Shown here one piece after another: positions 50,981 to 59,429 of a stretch of 64,000 nt of DNA (position 1 is its first letter; each line of letters starts with the position of its first letter). This DNA comes from Streptomyces olivaceoviridis (GTDB taxonomy: Bacteria > Actinomycetota > Actinomycetes > Streptomycetales > Streptomycetaceae): contig NZ_BMUI01000018.1 in assembly GCF_014650115.1 (NCBI RefSeq), forward strand, positions 62,001 to 126,000, given 5' to 3'. Both the position numbers and the translations under genes were made by a program. The notes under the pieces were generated by a model. It ran no database searches. It was not told the origin of the DNA and saw only the letters and a list, made by a program, of their open reading frames with translations.

Positions 50981-51838
50981 GTGCGCATTGACCTGCACTG
51001 TCACTCCACGGCGTCCGACGGTACGGACAGCCCGGCCGAGCTGGTGCGGAACGCCGCCGCCGCCGGCCTGGACGTCGTCGCGCTGACCGATCACGACACC
51101 ACGCGGGGGTACGGCGAGGCGATCGGCGCGCTGCCCGAGGGGCTGACGCTGGTCACCGGGGCCGAGCTGTCCTGCCGGGTCGACGGCGTCTCGATGCACC
51201 TGCTGGCCTACCTGTTCGACCCCGAGGAGCCCGCTCTGCTCGCCGAGCGCGAGCTGGTCCGGGACGACCGGGTGCCGCGGGCCAAGGGGATGGTCGCCAA
51301 GCTGAACGCGCTGGGCGTGCCGGTCACCTGGGAGCAGGTCGAGCGGATCGCCGCCGGAGGCTCGGTGGGGCGTCCGCACGTCGCCTCGGCGCTGGTCGAG
51401 CTGGGCGTCGTACCGACGGTGAGCGACGCGTTCACCGAGGAGTGGCTGGCCGACGGCGGGCGGGCCTTCGTGGAGAAGCACGAGACCGACCCCTTCGAGG
51501 CGATCCGGCTGGTCAAGGCCGCCGGCGGGGTCTGCGTGTTCGCGCACCCGGCCGCCGCCAAGCGCGGCCGTACCGTGCCGGAGTCCCGAATCGCGGAGAT
51601 GGCCGAGGCCGGTCTGGACGGCATCGAGGTCGACCACATGGACCACGACGCCGACGCCCGGGACCGCCTGCGGGGCCTGGCGAAGGAGCTGGGGCTGCTG
51701 GTCACGGGCTCCTCGGACTACCACGGCAGCCGCAAGACCGTGGCGCTGGGCGCCTTCACCACCGACCCCGAGGTGTACGGGGAGATCACCCGGCGGGCGA
51801 CGGGCGCGTTCCCGGTGCCGGGGACCGGCGGAGCCTGA
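50981..51838 (+). CDS. PHP-domain phosphoesterase (YciV/RNase AM-like)
   Basis: 285 residues from GTG 50981, GGAG 7 bases upstream. PHP metal-site motifs in order: DLHCHSTASDG, ALTDHDT, GAELSC, VFAHPA, EVDHMDHD and SSDYHG. These match 3',5'-nucleoside bisphosphate phosphatases and 5'-3' exoribonuclease RNase AM, which remove pAp or trim rRNA 5' ends. Which substrate this member uses cannot be told. Confidence 0.9.
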   Translation: MRIDLHCHSTASDGTDSPAELVRNAAAAGLDVVALTDHDTTRGYGEAIGALPEGLTLVTGAELSCRVDGVSMHLLAYLFDPEEPALLAERELVRDDRVPRAKGMVAKLNALGVPVTWEQVERIAAGGSVGRPHVASALVELGVVPTVSDAFTEEWLADGGRAFVEKHETDPFEAIRLVKAAGGVCVFAHPAAAKRGRTVPESRIAEMAEAGLDGIEVDHMDHDADARDRLRGLAKELGLLVTGSSDYHGSRKTVALGAFTTDPEVYGEITRRATGAFPVPGTGGA

Positions 51839-51955
51839 GGCCCCGGGGTCGACCCGCCGTACCGCTTCACACCTGCGGTCCGTACTGCCTCATGCCCGCG
51901 GTCCGGACCGCCTCACGCCCGTAGTTCCTCTTCCCGCAAGGCCTGCACTTCCCCC

Positions 51956-52561
51956 ATGTTCGACATCGCCGTCTTCGGCTCCCTGTTCCTGACCCTCTTC
52001 GTCATCATGGATCCCCCCGGGATCACCCCGATCTTCCTCGCCCTGACCGCCGGGCGGCCGGCCAAGGTGCAGCGGCGGATGGCCTTCCAGGCCGTCTGCG
52101 TGGCGGGCGGGGTCATCGCCGTCTTCGGCGTCCTGGGGCACCAGATCCTGAACTACCTGCACGTGTCCGTGCCCGCCCTGATGATCGCGGGCGGGCTGCT
52201 GCTCCTGCTGATCGCGCTGGATCTGCTGACGGGCAAGACCGACGAGCCCAAGCAGACCAAGGACGTGAACGTGGCGCTCGTACCGCTGGGCATGCCGCTG
52301 CTGGCGGGGCCCGGTGCGATCGTGTCCGTGATCCTGGCCGTGCAGAAGGCCGACAGCGTGTCCACGCAGCTCTCGGTGTGGTCCGCGATCCTCGCGATCC
52401 ATGTGGTGCTGTGGCTGGTGATGCGTTACTCGCTGCTGATCATCCGGGTCATCAAGGACGGCGGTGTCGTCCTGGTGACGCGGCTCGCGGGCATGATGCT
52501 CTCCGCGATCGCCGTGCAGCAGATCATCAACGGGGTCACTCAGGTGATCCGGGGGAGCTGA
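51956..52561 (+). CDS. MarC family integral membrane protein
   Basis: 201 residues with six membrane helices. The MarC signature is clear: LFVIMDPPGITPIFLALT in helix 1, MPLLAGPGAIVSVI in the middle, and LAGMMLSAIAVQQIINGV at the end. MarC proteins were once linked to multiple antibiotic resistance but have no proven transport function. The short region before it (51860-51920) contains an imperfect ~30-bp duplication with the core TGCCTCA/CGCCTCACGCCCG. Confidence 0.9.
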   Translation: MFDIAVFGSLFLTLFVIMDPPGITPIFLALTAGRPAKVQRRMAFQAVCVAGGVIAVFGVLGHQILNYLHVSVPALMIAGGLLLLLIALDLLTGKTDEPKQTKDVNVALVPLGMPLLAGPGAIVSVILAVQKADSVSTQLSVWSAILAIHVVLWLVMRYSLLIIRVIKDGGVVLVTRLAGMMLSAIAVQQIINGVTQVIRGS

Positions 52562-52619
52562 GCCGTCGGCGGCTCGGCTCCCCCGGAAAGCTTGAGTGGC
52601 GGACAGGCCCGCGTGCGGG

Positions 52620-52772
52620 TTACGAGGCCGGGGTCTCGGCCGGGCGGATCCACAGGCGCTGCCCGATGGCGGCGGCCTGCTGAACGATCCGGTTGACGGA
52701 GGCGGCGTCCACGACGGTGCTGTCCACGGCGGTGCCGTCGACCTCGTCGAGTCGCATGATTTCGAAGCGCAT
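52620..52772 (-). CDS. Small conserved protein, 50 residues
   Basis: Missed by length-limited gene calling. ATG 52772 follows GGGAGAAG; stop TAA at 52620-52622. The peptide starts MRFEIMRLDEVDGTAVDSTV and contains ASVNRIVQQAAAIGQRLWIR. I recognise closely similar 50-residue proteins scattered through Streptomyces genomes, without known function. Third positions are almost all G/C. It may be a small folded acidic protein. Confidence 0.8.
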   Translation of the reverse strand: MRFEIMRLDEVDGTAVDSTVVDAASVNRIVQQAAAIGQRLWIRPAETPAS

Positions 52773-52990
52773 GGCTTCTCCCTTCGTCTGGTCATCCTCC
52801 TGCGGAGAACTACTTCGTGTGACGTCTGGTGTATCCGGCGTCGTACGTAGTCAACGCGCTGCTTGTTACAAACATTCCCTACGCTAAAGAAATTTTTCGA
52901 ACAACTAATTACCGACCGGTAAGCGACATGTCCGGGACCGGAGAGGGACCCACCGGGACCGGTTGTGTTCGCACTGTGACCACCGGGACA

Positions 52991-53896
52991 ATGAAGGTGA
53001 TGAACGACGACCTGGCCGCCCTCGGCGCCCGTATCGACCGCACGAACGAGCTGCTGGAACGCATGCTCGCCGAGGTGGCCAAGACGCCCTCGACCCATGC
53101 GATCTTCGTCGACGCGGGCTACCTGTACGCGGCCGTCGGCCGGCTGGTCGCCGGGACCGAGGACCGCCGCGCCTTCGACCTGGACGCCGAGGGCCTGATC
53201 GACGCCCTCATCGACAAGGCGCGGACCATCTTCGCGGACAGCCGGCTGCTGCGCGTCTACTGGTACGACGGCGCCCGGCGCCGCATCCACACCGCCGAGC
53301 AGCAGGTCATCGCCGAACTGCCCGACGTCAAGGTCCGCCTCGGCAACCTCAACGCCAACAACCAGCAGAAGGGCGTCGACTCGCTGATCCGGACCGACCT
53401 GGAGTCACTGGCGCGGCACCGCGCGATCAGCGACGCGGCCCTCCTCGGCGGCGACGAGGACCTGGTCTCGGCGGTCGAGGCGGCCCAGGGCTACGGCGCC
53501 CGCGTCCACCTCTGGGGCATCGAGGCGCCCGAAGGCCGCAACCAGGCCGAGCCGTTGCTCTGGGAGGTCGACAGCCAGCGCACCTTCGACCTGGAGTTCT
53601 TCAAGCCGTACGTCTCCCGGCGCACGGCCGCCGCGTTCGAGCCCGCCGGCGGAGCCCGCCCCAGCCGCGAGGACGTGCGCTTCGTCGGCGCCCAGATCGC
53701 GGCGCGATGGCTCGCCTCCCGGGGCCGCGAGGCGATGGTCGAACTGTTCCCGGGCCACCCCTACCTGCCCGGCTCCGTCGACCAGGACCTGCTGGTCGAG
53801 GCCGAGGAGCTGCTCCAGTACTCCCTGCGCGGCCAGGCGGATCTGCGGCGGTCGCTCAGGGACGGGTTCTGGGAGCATCTCCAGTCGCAGTACTAG
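52991..53896 (+). CDS. NYN domain (PIN-like) protein
   Basis: 301 residues from ATG 52991; ATG 53000 is an alternative. After a short coiled segment, residues ~35-190 form a NYN domain: IFVDAGYLYAAVG with the first catalytic Asp, VDSLIRTDLESLAR, and GGDEDLVSAVEAAQ with the terminal acidic cluster. NYN proteins are metal-dependent ribonucleases related to PIN toxins and eukaryotic LabA/Limkain. The C-terminal 100 residues lack a known domain. Upstream lies an unusually AT-rich ~70-bp tract. Confidence 0.86.
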   Translation: MKVMNDDLAALGARIDRTNELLERMLAEVAKTPSTHAIFVDAGYLYAAVGRLVAGTEDRRAFDLDAEGLIDALIDKARTIFADSRLLRVYWYDGARRRIHTAEQQVIAELPDVKVRLGNLNANNQQKGVDSLIRTDLESLARHRAISDAALLGGDEDLVSAVEAAQGYGARVHLWGIEAPEGRNQAEPLLWEVDSQRTFDLEFFKPYVSRRTAAAFEPAGGARPSREDVRFVGAQIAARWLASRGREAMVELFPGHPYLPGSVDQDLLVEAEELLQYSLRGQADLRRSLRDGFWEHLQSQY

Positions 53897-53905
53897 GCGT
53901 TCGTC

Positions 53906-54790
53906 CTACCGCGCGGTGCCCGGGGCGTCGTCCCAGAAGCCGGCGAGCGCGCGGGCCGTCTCCAGCGGGCGGTCGGTGTTGGGGGAGTGCTCGGCGCCCT
54001 CGACGACCGTCCGACGCGCCTTGAGCCGCACCGCCATGTCGTCGAGCAGCGGCAGCGGCCAGGTGTCGTCCCGTGCGCCCGACAGCACGTGGAACGGCAG
54101 CGGTACGGCCGCCAGTTCGGCGACGCGGTCCGGCTCCTCACACAACTGGCGGCCGGTGGCGAGGAGTTGCGCGGGCTTGGTGCCCAGCCAGCGGCGCCGC
54201 AGGTCGTCCCGGTCGTCCAGGCCCGCGTCGAGCGTCGGCGTCTCCGTCTCCTCCGGCGGCTCCATCGCCTGGATCGTCTCCCACACCTCCGCCATGCTCA
54301 GCACCGCGAGCGCGTCCCGGAGCAGCTTCACGCGCTCCTGCTGGGGCGTCGAGATCTGCGCCGGGCCCGAGGCCATCAGGGTGAACGACAGGAAGGGTGT
54401 GTGGTCGAGCAGCACGGCCGCGCGCGCGATCTGACCGCCGAGGGAGTGCCCCAGCAGATGCACCGGGCCGCCGATCGCCTCCACCTGCGCGAGCACGTCC
54501 CGCGCCAACTCCTCCTGCGCGTAGGTGGACTCGTCCGTCGCCGGTCCGTCCGACTCGAACTGGCCCCGCCCGTCCACGGCGACGGTCCGGTATCCGCGCC
54601 GGGCGAGCGGCACGTGCAGCGGATTGAAGTCCTCCTTGCTGCCGGTGAACCCCGGCAGCAGCAGCGCGACGCCCTTCGGCTCGACACCGGCGGCCACGGG
54701 CGCGTCGACCACGGCGAATTCACCGCGCGCCGTTCGAAGGCGGTACGCGCGGGCGCCGGGGGGCGCGACGAAGGTGGGGGGCCTGCTCAT
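53906..54790 (-). CDS. Alpha/beta-fold hydrolase
   Basis: 294 residues. Oxyanion region LLLPGFTGSKEDF, nucleophile elbow GHSLGG, Asp in SGARDDTWPL and His in EGAEHSP, all in canonical order. A cap of ~70 residues sits between strand 6 and helix D. Substrate unknown; related actinobacterial proteins are generic esterases or C-C hydrolases. It ends 10 bp from the convergent NYN gene. Confidence 0.86.
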   Translation of the reverse strand: MSRPPTFVAPPGARAYRLRTARGEFAVVDAPVAAGVEPKGVALLLPGFTGSKEDFNPLHVPLARRGYRTVAVDGRGQFESDGPATDESTYAQEELARDVLAQVEAIGGPVHLLGHSLGGQIARAAVLLDHTPFLSFTLMASGPAQISTPQQERVKLLRDALAVLSMAEVWETIQAMEPPEETETPTLDAGLDDRDDLRRRWLGTKPAQLLATGRQLCEEPDRVAELAAVPLPFHVLSGARDDTWPLPLLDDMAVRLKARRTVVEGAEHSPNTDRPLETARALAGFWDDAPGTAR

Positions 54791-54830
54791 GGGGAGAGGT
54801 TATCGGGAGGTGGCGGGGCCGGCTGATCGG

Positions 54831-54950
54831 GAGTGGACGGGTGAGGGGGTGGATGGTGGGGCGGGGTGAGGTGGGAGCGTGTGGCGGGGTGGGGGTGGGA
54901 GCGTGGGACCGGGGGCACGGGGTGGGGTGGTGGCGCGGGTGGGCGCCAAG
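54831..54950 (+). other. G-rich strand-asymmetric tract, potential G-quadruplex region
   Basis: About 120 bases with G strongly favoured over C on the plus strand, including GAGGGGGTGG, GGTGGGGCGGGGTGAGG, GCGGGGTGGGGGTGGGAG and ACGGGGTGGGGTGG. Many runs of three or more G spaced by 1-7 bases satisfy the usual G-quadruplex rule. It sits just upstream of the minus-strand hydrolase gene. Confidence 0.6.
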
Positions 54951-54967
54951 TGCCTCCGGAAACGGCG

Positions 54968-54999
54968 ATGGCCGGGTCCACTGTCGTGAACCCGGCCAT
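54968..54999 (-). terminator. Hairpin terminator of the DEAD-box helicase gene
   Basis: ATGGCCGGGT / ACCCGGCCAT, perfect 10-bp arms, 12-base loop, about 40 bp beyond the helicase stop in its direction of transcription. Confidence 0.75.
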
Positions 55000-55037
55000 C
55001 GGACCGGCACTTACGCTGCCGCACACGCGGGGTGCGG

Positions 55038-57788
55038 TCAGGCCTCCGGAGCCTCCACGGCCGCCGTGGCCTTACGGGTCCGGCGCGGCTTGGGCGTCGT
55101 CTCGACGCTCTCACCGGCCGCCTCGGCAGCGGACGCCGCGGTCTTGCGGGTCCGGCGCGGCTTGGCCTCCGGCTCCTCGGTGGCCTGTGCCGGAATCTCC
55201 GGAACAGCCGCCTCGGCAACGGCCTTACGGGTCCGTCGTGCCTTCGGAGCGGTGACCGCCTCGCCGTCGACCGCGTCCACGGCCGCGGTGGCCGTCTTCC
55301 GCGTCCGGCGCGGCTTGGCCTCGGCCTCGGGGGCTTCCGGCGCGGCTGCGGCGGTCTTGCGGGTCCGGCGCGGCTTGGCCTCGGTGGCCTCCGTGGTGTC
55401 CACGGCGGCTGCGGTCGCCTTCCGCGTACGGCGCGGCTTGGCTTCCGTGCCCTCGGCGGTGTCCACGGCGGCCTCGGCGGCAGCGGCCGTCTTCCGCGTC
55501 CGCCGCGGCTTGGCCTCGGCCTCCGTTTCGGTGGCCTCGGGTGCCGTGGCGGCGGTCTTGCGGGTCCGCCGCGGCTTGGCCTCGGTCGCTTCCGCGGTGT
55601 CCACGGCGGCCTCGGCGGCGGCAGTGGTCTTGCGGGTGCGGCGGGGCTTGGCCTCGGTCTCGGCCGCCTCGGGCTCGGCGGCGGCAGTGGTCTTCCGGGT
55701 GCGGCGGGGCTTGGCCTCGGCCTCGACCGTCTCCGGCTCGGCGACCGTGGCCTTGCGGGTCCGGCGGGGCTTGGTTTCCGTGGCCTCGGCGGTGTCCACG
55801 GCGGCCTCGGCGGCAGCCGCGGTCTTCCGGGTGCGGCGGGGCTTGGCCTCGGCCTCGACCGTCTCCGGCTCGGCAGCCGCTGCCTTGCGGGTCCGGCGCG
55901 GCTTCGCCTCGGTGGTCTCGCCCGTGTCGGGTGCCGTCTCCGCCGGGGCGGCGGTCTCGGCCGTGTCCAGCGCCGTCTCCGCCGGGGTGGCGGCCTCGGC
56001 CGTCTTGCGAGTGCGGCGGCGCGGCTTGGTCTCCGCGGCCGGGGTGGCCTCGGCGGCGGGCTCCGCCACCGGGGGCTCGGCCTGAGCCGGGGCCACGGCG
56101 GACTCGGTCACCGGGGCCTCGGTCACCGGGGCCTCGGTCGCGGCCGGCCGGCGGGTGCGGCGGTGGCGCGGCTTCTCCGGGGCGTCGAGAGCAGCGGGGC
56201 CCTCGGCCGTGGTCACCGTCTCGACGGCGGACTCGGGGGCCGTCGTCTGCGTGGCGGCGGCCGTCACCGGCTCCGCCGACGCTCCGCCGCGCGTACGGCG
56301 ACGGCGGCGCGGGGTGCGGGTCGCGGCCGGCGTCTCCTCGGTACCGGAGGTCTCCGGGGCCGGCGCGGCAGGGGAGGCGTCCAGCGGGGTGCCACCGCGC
56401 GTGCGGCGACGGCGGCGCGGCGTACGGGCCGGACGCTCACGCTCGGCCGGGGCCGACTCGGCACGGCCACCGCGGCCACCACGGCCGCGACCGCCCCGTC
56501 CGCCGGTCTCGCCCAGGTCCTCCAGCTCCTCCGCGTCCAGCCCGGCGCGGGTCCGCGCGGAGCGGGGCAGGGTGCCCTTGGTGCCCTCGGGGATGCCGAG
56601 GTCGGAGAACAGGTGCGGGGAGCTCGAATACGTCTCCACCGGGTCGTTGAAGTCCAGCTCCAGCGCCTTGTTGATCAGCTGCCAGCGCGGGATGTCGTCC
56701 CAGTCGACGAACGTGATCGCCGTACCCTTGGCGCCCGCGCGGCCGGTGCGGCCGATGCGGTGCAGGTACGTCTTCTCGTCCTCGGGGGACTGGTAGTTGA
56801 TGACGTGGGTCACGCCCTCGACGTCGATGCCGCGCGCGGCGACGTCGGTGCAGACGAGGACGTCGACCTTGCCGTTGCGGAAGGCCCGCAGGGCCTGCTC
56901 GCGGGCGCCCTGGCCGAGGTCGCCGTGGACCGCGCCGGAGGCGAACCCACGGCGCTGGAGCTGCTCGGCGATGTCGGCGGCGGTGCGCTTGGTACGGCAG
57001 AAGATCATCGCCAGCCCGCGGCCCTCGGCCTGAAGGATGCGGGCGGCCATCTCCGGCTTGTCCATGTTGTGCGCGCGGTAGACGAACTGCTTGATGTTCG
57101 CGACCGTGGCGCCCTCGTCGTCCGGCGCGGTGGCGCGGATGTGCGTGGGCCGGGACATGTAGCGGCGGGCGAGGCCGATGACCGCGCCCGGCATCGTGGC
57201 CGAGAACAGCATCGTCTGGCGCTTGGCCGGCAGCATGTTGACGATCTTCTCGACGTCGGGCAGGAAGCCCAGGTCGAGCATCTCGTCGGCCTCGTCGAGG
57301 ACCAGGCACTTGACGTGCTTCAGGTCGAGCTTCTTCTGGCCCGCGAGGTCGAGCAGGCGGCCCGGGGTGCCGACGACCACGTCGACGCCCTTCTTCAGGG
57401 CTTCCACCTGGGGCTCGTAGGCCCGGCCGCCGTAGATCGCGACCACGCGCACGTTACGGACCTTGCCGGCCGTCAGCAGGTCGTTGGTGACCTGGGTGCA
57501 CAGCTCACGCGTGGGGACGACGACGAGCGCCTGCGGGGCGTCCGTGAGGTCCTCGGGGGCGGCGCGTCCGGCCTCCACGTCGGCGGGGACGGTGACGCGC
57601 TCCAGGAGCGGAAGACCGAAGCCCAGCGTCTTGCCGGTGCCGGTCTTGGCCTGGCCGATGACATCCGTGCCGGAGAGGGCGACGGGGAGTGTCATCTCCT
57701 GGATGGGGAAGGGGGTGGTGATGCCGACGGCCTCCAGGGCCTCGGCGGTCTCGGGGAGGATTCCGAGTTCTCGAAACGTCGTAGTCAG
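55038..57788 (-). CDS. DEAD-box RNA helicase with long repetitive basic C-terminal tail (possible CTG start)
   Basis: About 916 residues if started at CTG 57788 (AAGAGGCAG 6-8 bases upstream); GTG 57902 and TTG 57890 would add ~38 residues of non-homologous sequence. Helicase motifs: Q-motif FPIQEMTLP, Walker A AKTGTGKT, PTREL, TPGRL, DEAD (LDEADEML), SAT, and HRIGRTGRAG. The core ends near residue 450. The remaining half is disordered: two RRRRRTRGG boxes, then fourteen copies of a KPRRTRK-type motif with Ala/Glu/Thr spacers. It probably remodels structured or ribosomal RNA, with the tail binding RNA non-specifically. Confidence 0.9.
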   Translation of the reverse strand: MTTTFRELGILPETAEALEAVGITTPFPIQEMTLPVALSGTDVIGQAKTGTGKTLGFGLPLLERVTVPADVEAGRAAPEDLTDAPQALVVVPTRELCTQVTNDLLTAGKVRNVRVVAIYGGRAYEPQVEALKKGVDVVVGTPGRLLDLAGQKKLDLKHVKCLVLDEADEMLDLGFLPDVEKIVNMLPAKRQTMLFSATMPGAVIGLARRYMSRPTHIRATAPDDEGATVANIKQFVYRAHNMDKPEMAARILQAEGRGLAMIFCRTKRTAADIAEQLQRRGFASGAVHGDLGQGAREQALRAFRNGKVDVLVCTDVAARGIDVEGVTHVINYQSPEDEKTYLHRIGRTGRAGAKGTAITFVDWDDIPRWQLINKALELDFNDPVETYSSSPHLFSDLGIPEGTKGTLPRSARTRAGLDAEELEDLGETGGRGGRGRGGRGGRAESAPAERERPARTPRRRRRTRGGTPLDASPAAPAPETSGTEETPAATRTPRRRRRTRGGASAEPVTAAATQTTAPESAVETVTTAEGPAALDAPEKPRHRRTRRPAATEAPVTEAPVTESAVAPAQAEPPVAEPAAEATPAAETKPRRRTRKTAEAATPAETALDTAETAAPAETAPDTGETTEAKPRRTRKAAAAEPETVEAEAKPRRTRKTAAAAEAAVDTAEATETKPRRTRKATVAEPETVEAEAKPRRTRKTTAAAEPEAAETEAKPRRTRKTTAAAEAAVDTAEATEAKPRRTRKTAATAPEATETEAEAKPRRTRKTAAAAEAAVDTAEGTEAKPRRTRKATAAAVDTTEATEAKPRRTRKTAAAAPEAPEAEAKPRRTRKTATAAVDAVDGEAVTAPKARRTRKAVAEAAVPEIPAQATEEPEAKPRRTRKTAASAAEAAGESVETTPKPRRTRKATAAVEAPEA
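55044..56034 (-). repeat. Repeat array encoding 14 KPRRTRK-type motifs
   Basis: Units of roughly 57-80 bases share a ~30-base core (plus strand CTTGCGGGTCCGGCGCGGCTTGG type, written here in part) that encodes EAKPRRTRKT. Spacers of 10-25 codons vary and are rich in Ala, Glu and Thr. Confidence 0.85.
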
Positions 57789-58164
57789 GGTGCTGCCTCT
57801 TCTGTGTGCGCGGTGCGAGGCGAGCGAGCGGGGGTCATGTCTGACCGTGCCGGGGACGTCGGCTGCCGTACGGACGAACCACTCGGGCAAGCCGTATGAC
57901 ACGGGACCTCTGCCGACGCTCTAGCGCTCGTACCGCTGAGGGTTCCCTCCTGTCGTCGTACGATCACTGCCGTACGGCCTTGGAGGGCTGTCGGGTCGGA
58001 GCCGATCGGGCCACCGACCGGGCATCCTCATGCGTGCGGCCTGTCGTGACACGTCGAGCATCGTCGACGCACTCTGGCAGGCGCATTACCACCATACCCC
58101 GGAATCGCGCACATGCGACGGCCGATTCGGTCACGTAGTCGTGGTCACACTCGTTGACCAGGGC
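57789..58164. other. Upstream region of the helicase gene
   Basis: If the helicase starts at CTG 57788 this 376-bp stretch is its leader and promoter region. It holds the alternative starts GTG 57902 and TTG 57890. The part from 57905 to 58140 has low-complexity GTCGTCGTACGATC-like segments and no recognisable gene or clear promoter. Confidence 0.35.
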
Positions 58165-58192
58165 TTGAGCGGGGCGTGGAGCGGACTATTGT
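58165..58192 (+). promoter_or_regulatory. Leaderless promoter of the ferritin-like gene
   Basis: TTGAGC (58165-58170), 16 bases, TATTGT (58187-58192). The predicted start point, 7-8 bases downstream, coincides with ATG 58200. No ribosome binding site precedes that codon, so the mRNA is probably leaderless. Confidence 0.65.
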
Positions 58193-58199
58193 GCGCCTC

Positions 58200-58946
58200 A
58201 TGACTAGCTCTGACAAGCCTGAGAACGCGTCCACCGAACCCGCCGAACCCACCGGTGTCGCCGCCCAGGACTGGGCGCAGGCGTCCGCCGACCCGCAGTA
58301 CCGCGCGGCGGTCGTGGATCTGCTCGGCGCTCTCGCGTACGGGGAGCTGGCGGCGTTCGAGCGGCTCGCGGAGGACGCCAAGCTGGCGCCGACCCTCGCG
58401 GACAAGGCGGAGCTGGCGAAGATGGCCTCGGCCGAGTTCCACCACTTCGAACGGCTGCGGGACCGGCTGACGGAGATCGGCGAGGAGCCCACGGCCGCGA
58501 TGGACCCGTTCGTCGCCGCGCTCGACGGCTTCCACCGGCAGACCGCACCCTCGGACTGGCTGGAGGGCCTGGTCAAGGCGTACGTCGGCGACTCGATCGC
58601 GAGCGACTTCTACCGTGAGGTCGCGGCCCGGCTCGACTCCGACACGCGGGAGCTGGTGCTCGCAGTCCTCGACGACACCGGGCACGCCGGGTTCGCGGTG
58701 GAGAAGGTGCGGGCCGCCATCGACGCCGACCCGCGCGTGGGCGGCCGGCTGGCGCTGTGGGCGCGGCGGCTGATGGGGGAGGCGCTGTCGCAGTCCCAGC
58801 GGGTGGTCGCCGACCGGGACGCGCTGTCCACGATGCTCGTGGGCGGGGTGGCCGACGGGTTCGACCTCGCCGAGGTCGGCAGGATGTTCTCGCGGATCAC
58901 CGAGGCGCACACGAAGCGGATGGCCGCGCTGGGCCTGGCGGCGTAG
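58200..58946 (+). CDS. Ferritin-like fold protein (MiaE/ferritin_2-like)
   Basis: 248 residues from ATG 58200. Four-helix-bundle metal ligands are suggested by AYGELAAFERL (Glu), EFHHFERL (Glu, His, His) and a later AYVGDSIASDFYREVA. This is the ferritin-like_2 family that Streptomyces genomes place divergent from this helicase. A diiron centre is likely; the reaction is unknown, and tRNA hydroxylase (MiaE) is only a distant comparison. Confidence 0.8.
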   Translation: MTSSDKPENASTEPAEPTGVAAQDWAQASADPQYRAAVVDLLGALAYGELAAFERLAEDAKLAPTLADKAELAKMASAEFHHFERLRDRLTEIGEEPTAAMDPFVAALDGFHRQTAPSDWLEGLVKAYVGDSIASDFYREVAARLDSDTRELVLAVLDDTGHAGFAVEKVRAAIDADPRVGGRLALWARRLMGEALSQSQRVVADRDALSTMLVGGVADGFDLAEVGRMFSRITEAHTKRMAALGLAA

Positions 58947-58973
58947 CGCTTCGTCGGGGGCGGTTGCGGGGTG

Positions 58974-59037
58974 TTGCGCGGCTGCGGGTGCGTCGTGGTT
59001 GACCGCGCAGCTCCCCGCGCCCCTTGGGGGCGCGGCC
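58974..59037 (+). repeat. Streptomyces intergenic repeat, copy 2
   Basis: Shares GCGGGTGCGTCGTGG, then CGCGCAGCTCCCCGCGCCCC, TTGGGGGCG with the copy at 50828-50884. It lies between convergent genes, where its GC-rich end may terminate transcription. Confidence 0.65.
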
Positions 59038-59038
59038 C

Positions 59039-59308
59039 CTACGCCGTCGCTGATCGGCGGCGGAGGCGGCCCGCGGGGCGGAGGAGCAGGGACAGGGACG
59101 CGACCGAGATGACCGCGGCGCCCAGGAGGCTGAGCAGGGCCGTGCCGGGGCCCAGGGCGGTGTGGGTGACGAAGTCGCCGAAGAGGGCTCCGGCGATGCC
59201 CGTGCAGTACACCAGCGGGCGGGCCGGCAGCCGGTGGGCGAGGCGCTGGGCCGCCGCCCACGCGAGGATCAGACCGAGCACGGCGGAGCCGAGTGCTTCG
59301 AGGATCAT
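59039..59308 (-). CDS. Small membrane protein, 89 residues
   Basis: ATG 59308 with GGGAGGG upstream; longer in-frame starts have none. Three hydrophobic segments (LGSAVLGLILAWAAA, PLVYCTGIAGALFGDFV, ALLSLLGAAVISVASLSLLL). The gene-poor flanks and a basic C-terminal RRRS tail do not reveal a family. Function unknown. Confidence 0.7.
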   Translation of the reverse strand: MILEALGSAVLGLILAWAAAQRLAHRLPARPLVYCTGIAGALFGDFVTHTALGPGTALLSLLGAAVISVASLSLLLRPAGRLRRRSATA

Positions 59309-59429
59309 GTCGGGGGTCCCTCCCACGGCCGGTCTGGCTCGACGGTCGTAGCCCGTCATACCCGTGACCTGCGGATTGCAATCCTGCCCTGTGAAGGACC
59401 TGTGCTCCATCCGTGCGCACGTCACGCGG

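Noticed and set aside
55032..57899. A 955-codon plus-strand frame opposite the helicase gene
   Set aside because: Gly/Leu/Arg-rich antisense of the repeat-rich helicase; no start context and no recognisable domain.
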